A stretch of 60,899 nucleotides of DNA from Sporisorium sorghi (Eukaryota; Basidiomycota; Ustilaginomycetes; Ustilaginales; Ustilaginaceae): positions 1 through 60,899 of the forward strand of contig JALCCG010000121.1 of the NCBI GenBank assembly GCA_023212695.1. The letters are read 5' to 3'. Positions 1 through 8,513 of this stretch are shown in pieces. Made by a program: the position numbers and the translations under genes. Below the pieces are notes generated by a model. The model worked only from the letters and a program-made list of their open reading frames with translations. It was not told the origin of the DNA and searched no databases. The stretch's first letter is position 1, and the number at the start of each line of letters is the position of its first letter.

Positions 1-1457
1 CTGATGGCTAGTATTCAGTTGTGACTCTCATCAAGGTCAGACCATAGTGTGAGGTGAGCTGGACCATAGCATGTGCTAGCAGTGTGCCACCTGGCCAGAT
101 GTGCCCATTTGGCTGTACAGTCGTGACCGTCTCGCACCACTTACCGCCCATGCCCTAGGGCTAGGGGCTTTCCATGCTCTTCGCCACAGCTTCGCTCGCA
201 TTTTGACCGTTTCGTTCCTTCCAGTAATTTACAATGATCATCATGACGACAATTTCGTCCTTCTCATACACAGGCCCCGCTCTTAGCCTATACCTTTCGC
301 ATTGCGTTGATTCTGGCTCATCTCCTGTATCTGCTCTTCGTTTCAATATATCCCGGCCTGGCGAAATCGCTTAGCAACGTGGCTGAGATGCCCGTTCCTC
401 TGCGTACAGAGCCGGCATGCACGAGGCTCATGACGCACGGTGGCGAGGGTTGGGACAAGGCAGAGGATTCTGAGTCTGCTTCTTAGCGATGTTGCGCTCG
501 GCAATGTCGAAGGCTTCTGGTACCAAGAAAGCCGCGCCTTGATCAATTGAACAAAATCACCTTACGCCCTCCCCGTCGAAGCGTGTGTTGGGACTAGAGG
601 ATCATCTTTTCCAAAGGTCACTTGACAAGGCAGGCTGGGTCATATGGTTGGCGGTGGGCGCCTGCCACGATTCGCCTGGCCTTGCATAAGCTTCGCTACG
701 AGCACGTTTCACTTGGAGCAAAGTCTTTACGACGACCATCTTGAGCTTGTGCTAGGTAGGCCGAGAGGATCAAGGCAGGAAAAGCCGCTGCAGCCGGCAA
801 GGAGCAGGCTGAGATTGCCGGATTGGCGGTGGCTTGAGAATCCCATTTCGGCTGTTTACCCCGCAAAAGCCAGGGCTTCTGCCGCAAAGAAGGCCGCACG
901 TCGTTCTGCAGCAGCTGCGTCTCGATGGCGCTAAAACAAATAGCCGAGACCCCCCTCTGCCGACTGCTTTTATTGGCCAACGACATGCTGCGCAATTCAA
1001 GAGAACTCCGAGAGAACTCCGAGAGCCCCTGCACGTTGATGCAGAAAAAAGAGCCGCTCGAAGCCTGTTACCTACCTTTTCATGACGTTGTTGGAGCCAG
1101 CGGGGAATCTCGGCGTCGTCAAGATTCGCGAAGGTCAACGTGGGGCTAGCAGCCATGAGGCTTGGATGATCCTCAAAGTCCGGGGTCTGTCCGAAACAGT
1201 GGCTGAGAAGGATACGCATGAAAGAAAGATTCCCGGACTGTTTGCACGTTGTGCCTGACCAGAAGCTGTACAGTATGCAAAGATTACCGTTGACGCTTGC
1301 AGAGCCTGCGTCTGGCCTAGATGGTCCTTGGACGCTGGACCCTCTAGCGTGGAAGCTGATGATGCCTAAATACAGCCCCACATTCCTGCCTTGTTTGCTT
1401 GTCTCGGCATCTCAAACTTCTTCGGCCACAACGCACAACCATCTGCAATCCTTTACC
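1..1457. other. Left-edge region without a supported gene
   Basis: Open frames here are short (under about 205 codons), overlap on both strands and translate to compositions I cannot match to any family. The last part (about 1200-1457) is probably promoter and 5' leader of the GH43 gene. I see no tRNA, repeat or mobile-element signature. Confidence 0.5.
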
Positions 1458-2564
1458 ATGCGTCCAAGCTTTACCTCGTTGGTCACTGCTGCGATCGCAG
1501 TCGCGGGCACCGCGCTCGCACTACCTGCATCTGACTCGATCCTGACGGCAGTGCAGCGAGCCGCGGATGCCGACACTGCTGCTGGGTTCTTGTCGGCGAC
1601 GTTCTTGGGTGACGTGCCGCATGTGTTTTTGCATTACTCGCGAGCGGATGCACCCGTCACGTTCAGCGCCGTGTCCGGGTCCAAGGGTGAGCTCGTGCCC
1701 ACGCTCGGCACCGGTGGCGCCAGAGACCCGTACATCTTTCGCAACCAGGTCAATGGCAAGGTGAGTGCGCGCTTCAAGCACGTCGGAAGATTCGCAGAAG
1801 CATGCCACTGACACTTTTACTCGGCTGCGCCTTGTTTGACACAGTACTACATCCTCGCTACTGACCTGGACATTGGCAAGACCAACTGGGGCGATGCGCA
1901 GTCGCACGGCTCGCGAAGCATCCACGTCTGGGAGTCGGACGACGGCATCAACTGGTCCGCTGAACGACTCGTAGAGCTGATGGACACCACTGCCGGCTAC
2001 GTGTGGGCACCGTCTGCCACATGGGACCCTGCGGCCAACGCCTATGCCGTCTTCTGGGCTTCGCAGACCTACAAAAGCTCGGACCCGGACCACACAGGCC
2101 CAGCTACGGGCCCGTTTGTGTACTACTCGTACACGACAGACCTGGTCAACTTTAGCAGCCCTCAGCGCTGGGAGAGCATCAACTTTGGCAACAAGGTGAT
2201 CGACCAGGAGGTGGCGGACCTGGGCAACGGCAACTTGGTTCGATGGTACTCGGACGTGACGGGAGGCACAGGTGTGGTGATGGACAAGACATCCGAGGGT
2301 CTCTTTGGCACTTGGGAGCGCATTGGCAAGCCGGTCGATGTCGTTTGGGAAGGCCCTGCCATCCAGCGCGACATTGTCAACCCGGCCAAGTTCTACCTGT
2401 GGGAAGACAACTACGGCGGAGCGGGCTACTCGTGCTTCCAGACGGAAGATCTGTACACGATTCCATACCCGGCTTGCGATCCGTCGCTGACGCCAACGGG
2501 AATGCGACATGGAGCTGTCGTCCAGATTCCTGCCAGCACGCTCTCTGGCCTGGAATCAGCTTGA
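1458..2564 (+). CDS. Secreted glycoside hydrolase family 43 protein (arabinosidase/xylosidase-like)
   Basis: Two exons, 1458-1760 and 1845-2564, joined across an 84 nt GT-AG intron (donor GTGAGT, acceptor ACAG), give 340 residues. Residues 1-22 form a signal peptide (hydrophobic core VTAAIAVAGTALAL), so the enzyme should be secreted. The rest fits the five-bladed GH43 propeller: Asp90 in RDPYIFR is the expected general base, Asp221 in KVIDQEV the pKa modulator, and Glu270 in VWEGP the general acid; VWAPS lies at 154-158 and a typical MRHGAVVQ ending at 321-328. GH43 enzymes cleave arabinan or xylan side chains of plant cell walls, which would suit a plant-associated fungus. Exact substrate cannot be read from the sequence. 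Start chosen because the signal peptide begins at this ATG; the frame is also open upstream but with unrelated sequence. Confidence 0.88.
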
Positions 2565-3013
2565 TAGTCAGCTCAGCTCTACCACCCAAATACACGTAGG
2601 ACCGTTATTTCTGTTGGAAAATAGTTGATACACAGCGATGTTCTGCAATAAAGCATGTTTGTCGGGCTTGTCTAGTCGTACGAGTTAACGAGCTGAGCAG
2701 TCACCGTTGCAGCAGAGGTGTCTCTGCAGGATGTGTTGTTGGCAACGTGATTTCGGGTTTCGGCATCACGACCGAAGAAGAAACTGCAGCAAAAGCTTGA
2801 AGTTTTTGGCAAAAGACGCGTCGAGCAATCTTTGATGGTTTGACTGCTGTGCTGTGCTGTGGCTGTGCTATGCCATCTGTGCACTCGGGCAGTTGCAGCG
2901 AGACCAACACCTGTTCGGAACTGTCCGACTCTTTTCCTTGGTCTGCACACTCACCACCCCGTCCTGGCTTGTCTCGCACCGTAAACTCAGCTTTGGCTAC
3001 TTGAGAAGCGACC
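2565..3013. other. Intergenic region, GH43 3' end and importin promoter
   Basis: The 449 bases between two genes on the same strand contain the GH43 poly(A) signal and then a pyrimidine-rich stretch leading into the importin ATG. No convincing TATA box and no further gene are visible. Confidence 0.5.
2647..2652 (+). terminator. AATAAA polyadenylation signal of the GH43 gene
   Basis: AATAAA lies 83 bases after the GH43 stop codon, a normal distance for a cleavage and polyadenylation signal. No experimental 3' end is available. Confidence 0.4.
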
Positions 3014-6000
3014 ATGGAGCAGCAGCTGGCAGCCTGCCTTGAGGCCACTCTTTCGCCGGATTCGGTTGCAAGGACGCAGGCAGAAGCACAACTCGGATCG
3101 TTCCGCAATCCCGAACAGGATCCACAGGGCCTGGCCAGCTTGAGTCTGGTCAAGCTGCTTCTCGATGCCAGCGCCCCCATCCACATCCGTCAGTCGGCAG
3201 GTGTTGCGCTTCGCAAATACATCACAGCACGATGGTCGCCCTACTTTGACGGCTTCGTCGGATCTGCCGTCGATGTGGCGGTCAAGCAGCAGGCGCGCCA
3301 TGCTCTGCTCGCGGGTCTTGCGGACCCTATCCGAAAGATTCGTCTCACTACCTCCTACGCCATTTCCACCATCGCAGGCCCCGACTATCCCGACGAATAC
3401 CCCGACTTGCTTCCCTACATCCAGCAGCTCCTCCAACAAGCAGAGCCCAACGGCCTGCACGGTGCAATGGCGCTCCTCTCCGAGTTTGTCCGCGTCGAGA
3501 TGGACGAGGTTCAGCTCATGCAGGTGGCAAAGGAGATCCTGCCAGCGTTGGAGCAGGTGTTGGCGCAGGAGGAGCAGCACAGCGCCCACGTCCGAGCAAG
3601 GTGCGTGCTCGTCTTCCGCCAATGCCTCACCACACTCTACATGGTCAAGGAATCATACCCAGACGTAGTCAAGCAGGCTTCCCAAACGATGTTGCCTCGC
3701 TGGCTTTCCATGATGCAGTCCTTACTTGCACGCGACGCAGCACAACAGCTTGGCTCCGACCTCCAGCAAGGCTGGCAAACGCTGGCGCTGCGCAACGAGA
3801 TCTTCAAGACGCTCAAGGTCGCAGCCATGTTCCGCGCCCAGTTCAAATCGCATCTGCAACCATTCATGCAATCATCGATATCCAACCTCGTCTCGCTTCT
3901 TCCTGCCTTCAAGCAGCTCTACTTGTCCAGCACATCGGATCTCGATGCTCCCACATCGGAAGAAGGCGACGACGACGTAGCTTGCGACATCCCATCGTTG
4001 GCCTGCTCCATCCTCGACTTTATCAACGAGGCTTCTCGCGGAGACCGCTGCCGCGACCTATTCGTCCAGGGAGGCACGGGTGGTCAGGGCAACGAGACTC
4101 AAACCCTGCAGCAGCTGATCGGTCTCCTTCTCGTGTACATCGACATGACCGTCGAAGACGAGGACAACTGGGCCAACGACGCCAACGCTTTCATTGCCGA
4201 TGAAGACGACGAGACGCTGGCTTACAGTCTGCGAATCGCTGCTGCCGATTTGCTCGGCATGCTCATCGAAGACTTTCCAGTGCCAGCCCTTCGCTCCCTC
4301 GGGCAGCAGGTCCACCAACTCGTCCAGCAAGCCAATACCGACAAGGCCAACGGCGACGCAGACTGGTGGAAGACCCACGAAGGTGTGCTGACCGCCATCG
4401 GCAACAACGCAGACGCCATCAGCGAAATTGTCGAGACCCGGTCCGAAGGCAAACAGGCGCTCGACCTCGAGTCGATCTTCAACACCATCGTGCTGCCTAA
4501 CGTCGGCAATGACGCGCCTCCTTTCCTGCAGGGACGTGGCTTTGTGTTTGCGTCCCAGTTCGCTACCTCGCTGCCGTCCGAGCTGGCGGTGCAGTTCCTC
4601 GATGCAGCCGTCAATGCCATCGAGTCCGACAGCGCCTCTCTGCCTGTCAAGATCTCGGCGGTGCGCACGGTCAAGAACTTTTACCGCCACTTGCCCTCGA
4701 ATGTCGTCGGGCCGTATGCACCGCGCATCGTGCAGAGATTGGGACCTCTGCTCACACAGGCGTCCGAGGACACGCTCATCCTCATCATCGAGACAGTGCA
4801 GGCGGTAGTCGTGGAGGAGACCGAGAGCGGCGACGCAACCACCACCGCCCTCGTAGAGCCAGCGATCATCGGCGAGATTGTCCGTGCAGCGCTGCAAGTA
4901 TGGGCGCCCAACGCAAGAGACATTATCCTCCTCTCGGTCGTCTCGGATCTGCTCGAGTCGCTCGCCGGATCCAAACAGCCAGGCGTGCCTCAGGTCATCG
5001 TGCAGCAGAGCTTGCCATTCTTGGCAGCCGCCATCGGGTCGAGTCTTCCTGATCAGCCGGATGCGTCTGCGGAGGGTGAGCCTTCCGCTGTTGCAGAAAC
5101 AGCCGTGGAGCTCGCCAAGAGCGTGCTCGACGGCGCCAACGCTGCTGCCCTGCGCGGAGCCGTCAACGTGCTCTGCCCGAACCTCTTCAAAGTGCTCTCC
5201 ACCAGCCAGGACCGCGACGTGCTGCAAAACGGCATCGAGTGTCTCACGGTCCTCGTCAAGAAATGCACTCAGGAGCTGGTCGACTGGAAGGACCCGCTTA
5301 CACAGACAGCGTCGGTCGATCTCATGCTGCAGATCATCGCCAAGCTGCTCGTCCCCACCAACGATTCCGAGAGCGGCGGTCTTGCCGTCGGTGACCTCGT
5401 TGTGGCATTACTGCGCAAAGCCGGCGACCGCATCGCACACGTGCTGCCAGAACTGCTCAACGCCATGGTGCAGCGCGTCGCCACCGCACAAACCGCCACA
5501 TTCACCCAATCGCTCATCGTGCCCGTGGCGTATCTCATGCACGACAACGACGAGCAGGCGAAACAGGTGATGGACCTGCTCGAGTCGATCCAGGTCGCAC
5601 CTGCAGCTGAAATCGCTGCAGCAGAGAGCGGCAACGGCCTCGTGGTGCTCTGCAAGAAGTGGGTCGACAACGTCGAGACCTTCCAAGGCTTCTGGGCGCA
5701 ACGGGTGAGCGCGCTTGCGCTGGCCAAAGTGCTGGACAGCCGACGCTCCTTCCTGACCAGCATCGAGGTGCGCGGCGATATTCTTCCGGACAGCTCGGGC
5801 ATCATCCGTACGCGTTCGCGGGCAAAGACGATGCCACACCAGTATACGAGCGTGCCCATGTTTGCCAAGATCGTCAAGGTGCTCCTCAAGGAGTGGAGCT
5901 CTGCGTCGCGGGCTGGCAATGCGGGTGGTGCGGGTGGAAGCGGAGCGGATGGGACGCGCACGCCCGAGACGGACGACGAGGACGGCGAGTGGGACGACGA

Positions 6001-6370
6001 GTACGAGCCCAACGCTGCGGGTGGCAAGGACGATTTCGCCTTCCTTTCGGATATGCTCGGCCCCGGCGGCTTGGATGCACTGCGGAATGACGACGACGAC
6101 TTTGGCTTGCAGGATGATGAGGATCTCAAGTCTGATCCTGTTTACAGCATGGATCTCAAGGTGAGTGCTTCTCCATCTTTCCCTCCTTTCCTTCCTTCAT
6201 CGCAGACAAGGTGTACTGACTCGCTGAATCGTTCCTTTGCATCACTCCAGAGCTGGCTATCGCAATACCTTCAGCACCTCGCTCAGACAGCCGGACGAGC
6301 GTCGTTCGAGTCGCTCCTCTCGCCCCACTTGAACTCAGAGGAGAAGACCATGCTCAACTCGATCCTGTAG
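3014..6370 (+). CDS. KAP114: Importin-beta family nuclear import receptor, importin-9/Kap114 type
   Basis: Exons 3014-6160 and 6251-6370 encode about 1088 residues, close to human importin-9 (about 1040) and yeast Kap114 (about 1000). The N-terminus has an importin-N (Ran-binding) region at roughly residues 20-100, with the IRQSAGVALRKYI segment typical of karyopherins, followed by HEAT repeats to the C-terminus. Near residues 975-1000 an acidic loop (ETDDEDGEWDDEYEPN) matches the position of the acidic insert through which Kap114/importin-9 contacts histones H2A-H2B and TBP. Expected role: RanGTP-dependent import of core histones and TBP. The 90 nt intron (GTGAGT...CTCCAG) is a multiple of three and has no in-frame stop, so an uncritical gene model would read through it; removing it joins MDLK to SWLSQYLQ. 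It is convergent with the aminopeptidase gene, 91 bases away. Confidence 0.88.
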   Translation: MEQQLAACLEATLSPDSVARTQAEAQLGSFRNPEQDPQGLASLSLVKLLLDASAPIHIRQSAGVALRKYITARWSPYFDGFVGSAVDVAVKQQARHALLAGLADPIRKIRLTTSYAISTIAGPDYPDEYPDLLPYIQQLLQQAEPNGLHGAMALLSEFVRVEMDEVQLMQVAKEILPALEQVLAQEEQHSAHVRARCVLVFRQCLTTLYMVKESYPDVVKQASQTMLPRWLSMMQSLLARDAAQQLGSDLQQGWQTLALRNEIFKTLKVAAMFRAQFKSHLQPFMQSSISNLVSLLPAFKQLYLSSTSDLDAPTSEEGDDDVACDIPSLACSILDFINEASRGDRCRDLFVQGGTGGQGNETQTLQQLIGLLLVYIDMTVEDEDNWANDANAFIADEDDETLAYSLRIAAADLLGMLIEDFPVPALRSLGQQVHQLVQQANTDKANGDADWWKTHEGVLTAIGNNADAISEIVETRSEGKQALDLESIFNTIVLPNVGNDAPPFLQGRGFVFASQFATSLPSELAVQFLDAAVNAIESDSASLPVKISAVRTVKNFYRHLPSNVVGPYAPRIVQRLGPLLTQASEDTLILIIETVQAVVVEETESGDATTTALVEPAIIGEIVRAALQVWAPNARDIILLSVVSDLLESLAGSKQPGVPQVIVQQSLPFLAAAIGSSLPDQPDASAEGEPSAVAETAVELAKSVLDGANAAALRGAVNVLCPNLFKVLSTSQDRDVLQNGIECLTVLVKKCTQELVDWKDPLTQTASVDLMLQIIAKLLVPTNDSESGGLAVGDLVVALLRKAGDRIAHVLPELLNAMVQRVATAQTATFTQSLIVPVAYLMHDNDEQAKQVMDLLESIQVAPAAEIAAAESGNGLVVLCKKWVDNVETFQGFWAQRVSALALAKVLDSRRSFLTSIEVRGDILPDSSGIIRTRSRAKTMPHQYTSVPMFAKIVKVLLKEWSSASRAGNAGGAGGSGADGTRTPETDDEDGEWDDEYEPNAAGGKDDFAFLSDMLGPGGLDALRNDDDDFGLQDDEDLKSDPVYSMDLKVSASPSFPPFLPSSQTRCTDSLNRSFASLQSWLSQYLQHLAQTAGRASFESLLSPHLNSEEKTMLNSIL

Positions 6371-6461
6371 CACCACCTGCACACTCTCTTCCCCTCCAAC
6401 ACACCGCCTGCTTGGTTTCTAATCGTCTGCCATTCGCTGCAAATCTACCCTCTAGCGCCAC

Positions 6462-7976
6462 TCAATCAATGACGAGCTGCGCATCGACCTGCTCAAACCC
6501 ATCAAAGAAATGCTTGAACAACGTAATCTTGTACTCCACATCCTTGGTGCCGCACGTTTCGCGGATCGAGTGCATCGACAGCTGCGGATTACCCAAATCC
6601 AGCGTTCGAATACCGAGTTTGCTGAGCATGGGCCCGATGGTGGAGCCGCATGGCATGTCGTTCTTGACGACAAACGACTGGAGCGGCACGTGGGCGCGCT
6701 GGGCGATGCGGCGGATGAGGAAGGCCGTGGGGCCCGTGGTGGCGTAGCGCTGCTTGACGTTGGTCTTGATCACGGGGCCGTGGTTGATCTTGGGGCGGTG
6801 GTTTTCCTCGTAGAACGAGGCGTAGTTGGGGTGGAAGCCGTGCGCCATGTCGGACGAGAGCAGGAACGAGCGTGCGATCGCCTGCTCGTACAGGTTGGAC
6901 GCTGTGGGCGTCGAAGCCGACGACGATGAGGACACGGGAAGCGCAACGAGACGCTGGATCAGGCTCGGCAGCATGTTGCTCTCGGCACCGTGGCTCGAGA
7001 CCGAGCCGACCTCCTCGTTGTCAAACAGCGCAATGGCACGAATCGAGGACGAAGCGTCGAGCGATTCGGCCGAAGCGAGCGAGTCGATGAGCGCCTCGGT
7101 GGCGCAGAAGCACGACATCTGGTTGTCGAGGCGAGGCGAGTGGATGAATTCGTTGTTGATGCCGCCGATCGAGGCAGGCTGCGTGTCGTACAGGCTGAGC
7201 TCAAAGTCCTGGATCTGCTCGACCGACACGCCGAGCTCGGATGCGAGCAGGTCGAGCAGCACAGAGTGGTGCTTCTCCGCCATCACGGGGCTACCCACCG
7301 CCTGCGGGCTCACCTTGGCAGCCTCGGCCGCCTCGTCGGCGCGCTTGTTGAGCTGCTCCGTGGCAAGACCAAGGATGGGGACAGTCTTATCCTCGAGGTT
7401 AAACTTGAACGCCTCGTTGGCGGTGCGGTCGAGGTGAATAGCCAGCGTCGGAATACGCAGAATCGGTCGCTTGATGTGCACGAGCTTGCCAGTGAACGCA
7501 TCGTGCTTCTTCGAGTCAGAAACAATGACACGACCAGCGACACCAAGATCGCGATCGAACCACGAGTGCCAGATCCCGCCGCCGTACGTCTCGACGCCGC
7601 ACTGAAGATAGCCCTCCTTGGTCTTGCGCGAAACCGGCTTGATCTGGAAGTTGGGCGAGTCGGTGTGCGCACCAACAACATGCACACCGTTACCCGGCTC
7701 GTACTTGGCGCCGATGGCAAAGGCGACGAGGGCAGACTGGTTGCGCGTGAAATAGTACTTACCGCCGCGCTTGACCTTGTTGTCCCACAGCTCGCTCTCC
7801 TTGACGCGCTCGAACCCGGCGGCGTCGAGCATCGCCGACGTGGTGGCTACCGCATGGAAGGGCGTAGGGCTGGCATCGACGTATTCGAGGAAGCGACGAG
7901 CAGCCGCGATGTCGTCCTGGCTACCGCCCGCCGCAGCAGCAGCAGTGGTGGAAGTGGTGGTGGAAGCGGCGCTCAT
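6462..7976 (-). CDS. APE4: M18 aspartyl aminopeptidase (DNPEP/Ape4-like)
   Basis: Single exon of 504 residues from the first in-frame ATG. The family removes N-terminal Asp/Glu from peptides and forms a dodecameric di-zinc enzyme. Metal ligands match M18: His104 in GAHTDSPN, Asp284 in RLDNQ, catalytic Glu321 and Glu322 in DNEEVGS, Asp376 in SSDMAHGFHPNY, and His469 in SMHSIRE. Length is close to human DNPEP (about 475). A Ser/Ala/Thr-rich N-terminus precedes the fold. The reading frame stays open upstream of the ATG without another ATG and reads as a basic, Ser-rich stretch (LFKLVSAASLRLRQTSVASR), so a longer mitochondrial form is possible but unproven. In yeast Ape4 is a vacuole-delivered Cvt cargo; cytosolic location is the default here. 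Confidence 0.92.
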   Translation of the reverse strand: MSAASTTTSTTAAAAAGGSQDDIAAARRFLEYVDASPTPFHAVATTSAMLDAAGFERVKESELWDNKVKRGGKYYFTRNQSALVAFAIGAKYEPGNGVHVVGAHTDSPNFQIKPVSRKTKEGYLQCGVETYGGGIWHSWFDRDLGVAGRVIVSDSKKHDAFTGKLVHIKRPILRIPTLAIHLDRTANEAFKFNLEDKTVPILGLATEQLNKRADEAAEAAKVSPQAVGSPVMAEKHHSVLLDLLASELGVSVEQIQDFELSLYDTQPASIGGINNEFIHSPRLDNQMSCFCATEALIDSLASAESLDASSSIRAIALFDNEEVGSVSSHGAESNMLPSLIQRLVALPVSSSSSASTPTASNLYEQAIARSFLLSSDMAHGFHPNYASFYEENHRPKINHGPVIKTNVKQRYATTGPTAFLIRRIAQRAHVPLQSFVVKNDMPCGSTIGPMLSKLGIRTLDLGNPQLSMHSIRETCGTKDVEYKITLFKHFFDGFEQVDAQLVID

Positions 7977-8513
7977 GGTGGAAGACGAACGAGAAGCGAC
8001 ACTGGTCTGTCGGAGCCGAAGAGAGGCGGCCGAGACGAGCTTGAACAAGACGTGCGCCGACAGCTTGGGAAGTGAGAAACGTAGAATCGAGTGCCCGAGT
8101 GGTGCCTCGATGCTGTGCGTTTTGGTAAGGTAGAGTTGAGATTGGATGATGATGTCGTGTGGAAAGGAAGGTCATGCGACGCAAATCAAGTTCCGTCGAA
8201 GAAAAACTCGGACCAACACCTTCCGAGCACGACCCCTCTCGCTAGAAGAGGAAAACAAAAATCACATGGCAAAGAACATGAACGCTAGGAAAGGCTCGAG
8301 TAAATTGGAGCCACAAAAAGCGACTCAGAGACGACTCAAGCTGACCAGCCAAGCTTGATCACATTGTAGAGCACCGTCACGCATCGAATCCTGTGTTGCA
8401 AAGTGTGTATATATGTATATTGTCTACCGAGGTGCAGTGATGATATCAGGCTGAGGGCGGTGATGGTATCGAAGAGAAAGGCGAGTGCGCCCTGACATAT
8501 AAGGCAAAGCAAT
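7977..8513. other. Aminopeptidase 5' region and acyltransferase 3' region
   Basis: This gap separates two genes on the minus strand. It should hold the aminopeptidase promoter/leader and the acyltransferase 3' end. An AT-rich TATATATGTATAT block at 8408-8420 lies about 95 bases past the acyltransferase stop, more consistent with a 3'-end efficiency element than with the distant aminopeptidase start. Confidence 0.4.

Noticed and set aside
1521..2510. 329-codon open frame antisense to the GH43 gene
   Set aside because: It is the complement of a well-supported coding sequence, crosses its intron, and its translation (Arg/Val/His-rich) matches nothing; a GC-rich shadow frame.
4058..5227. 389-codon open frame antisense to the importin gene
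   Set aside because: Shadow of a codon-biased gene; Arg/Asp/Leu-rich, no domain.
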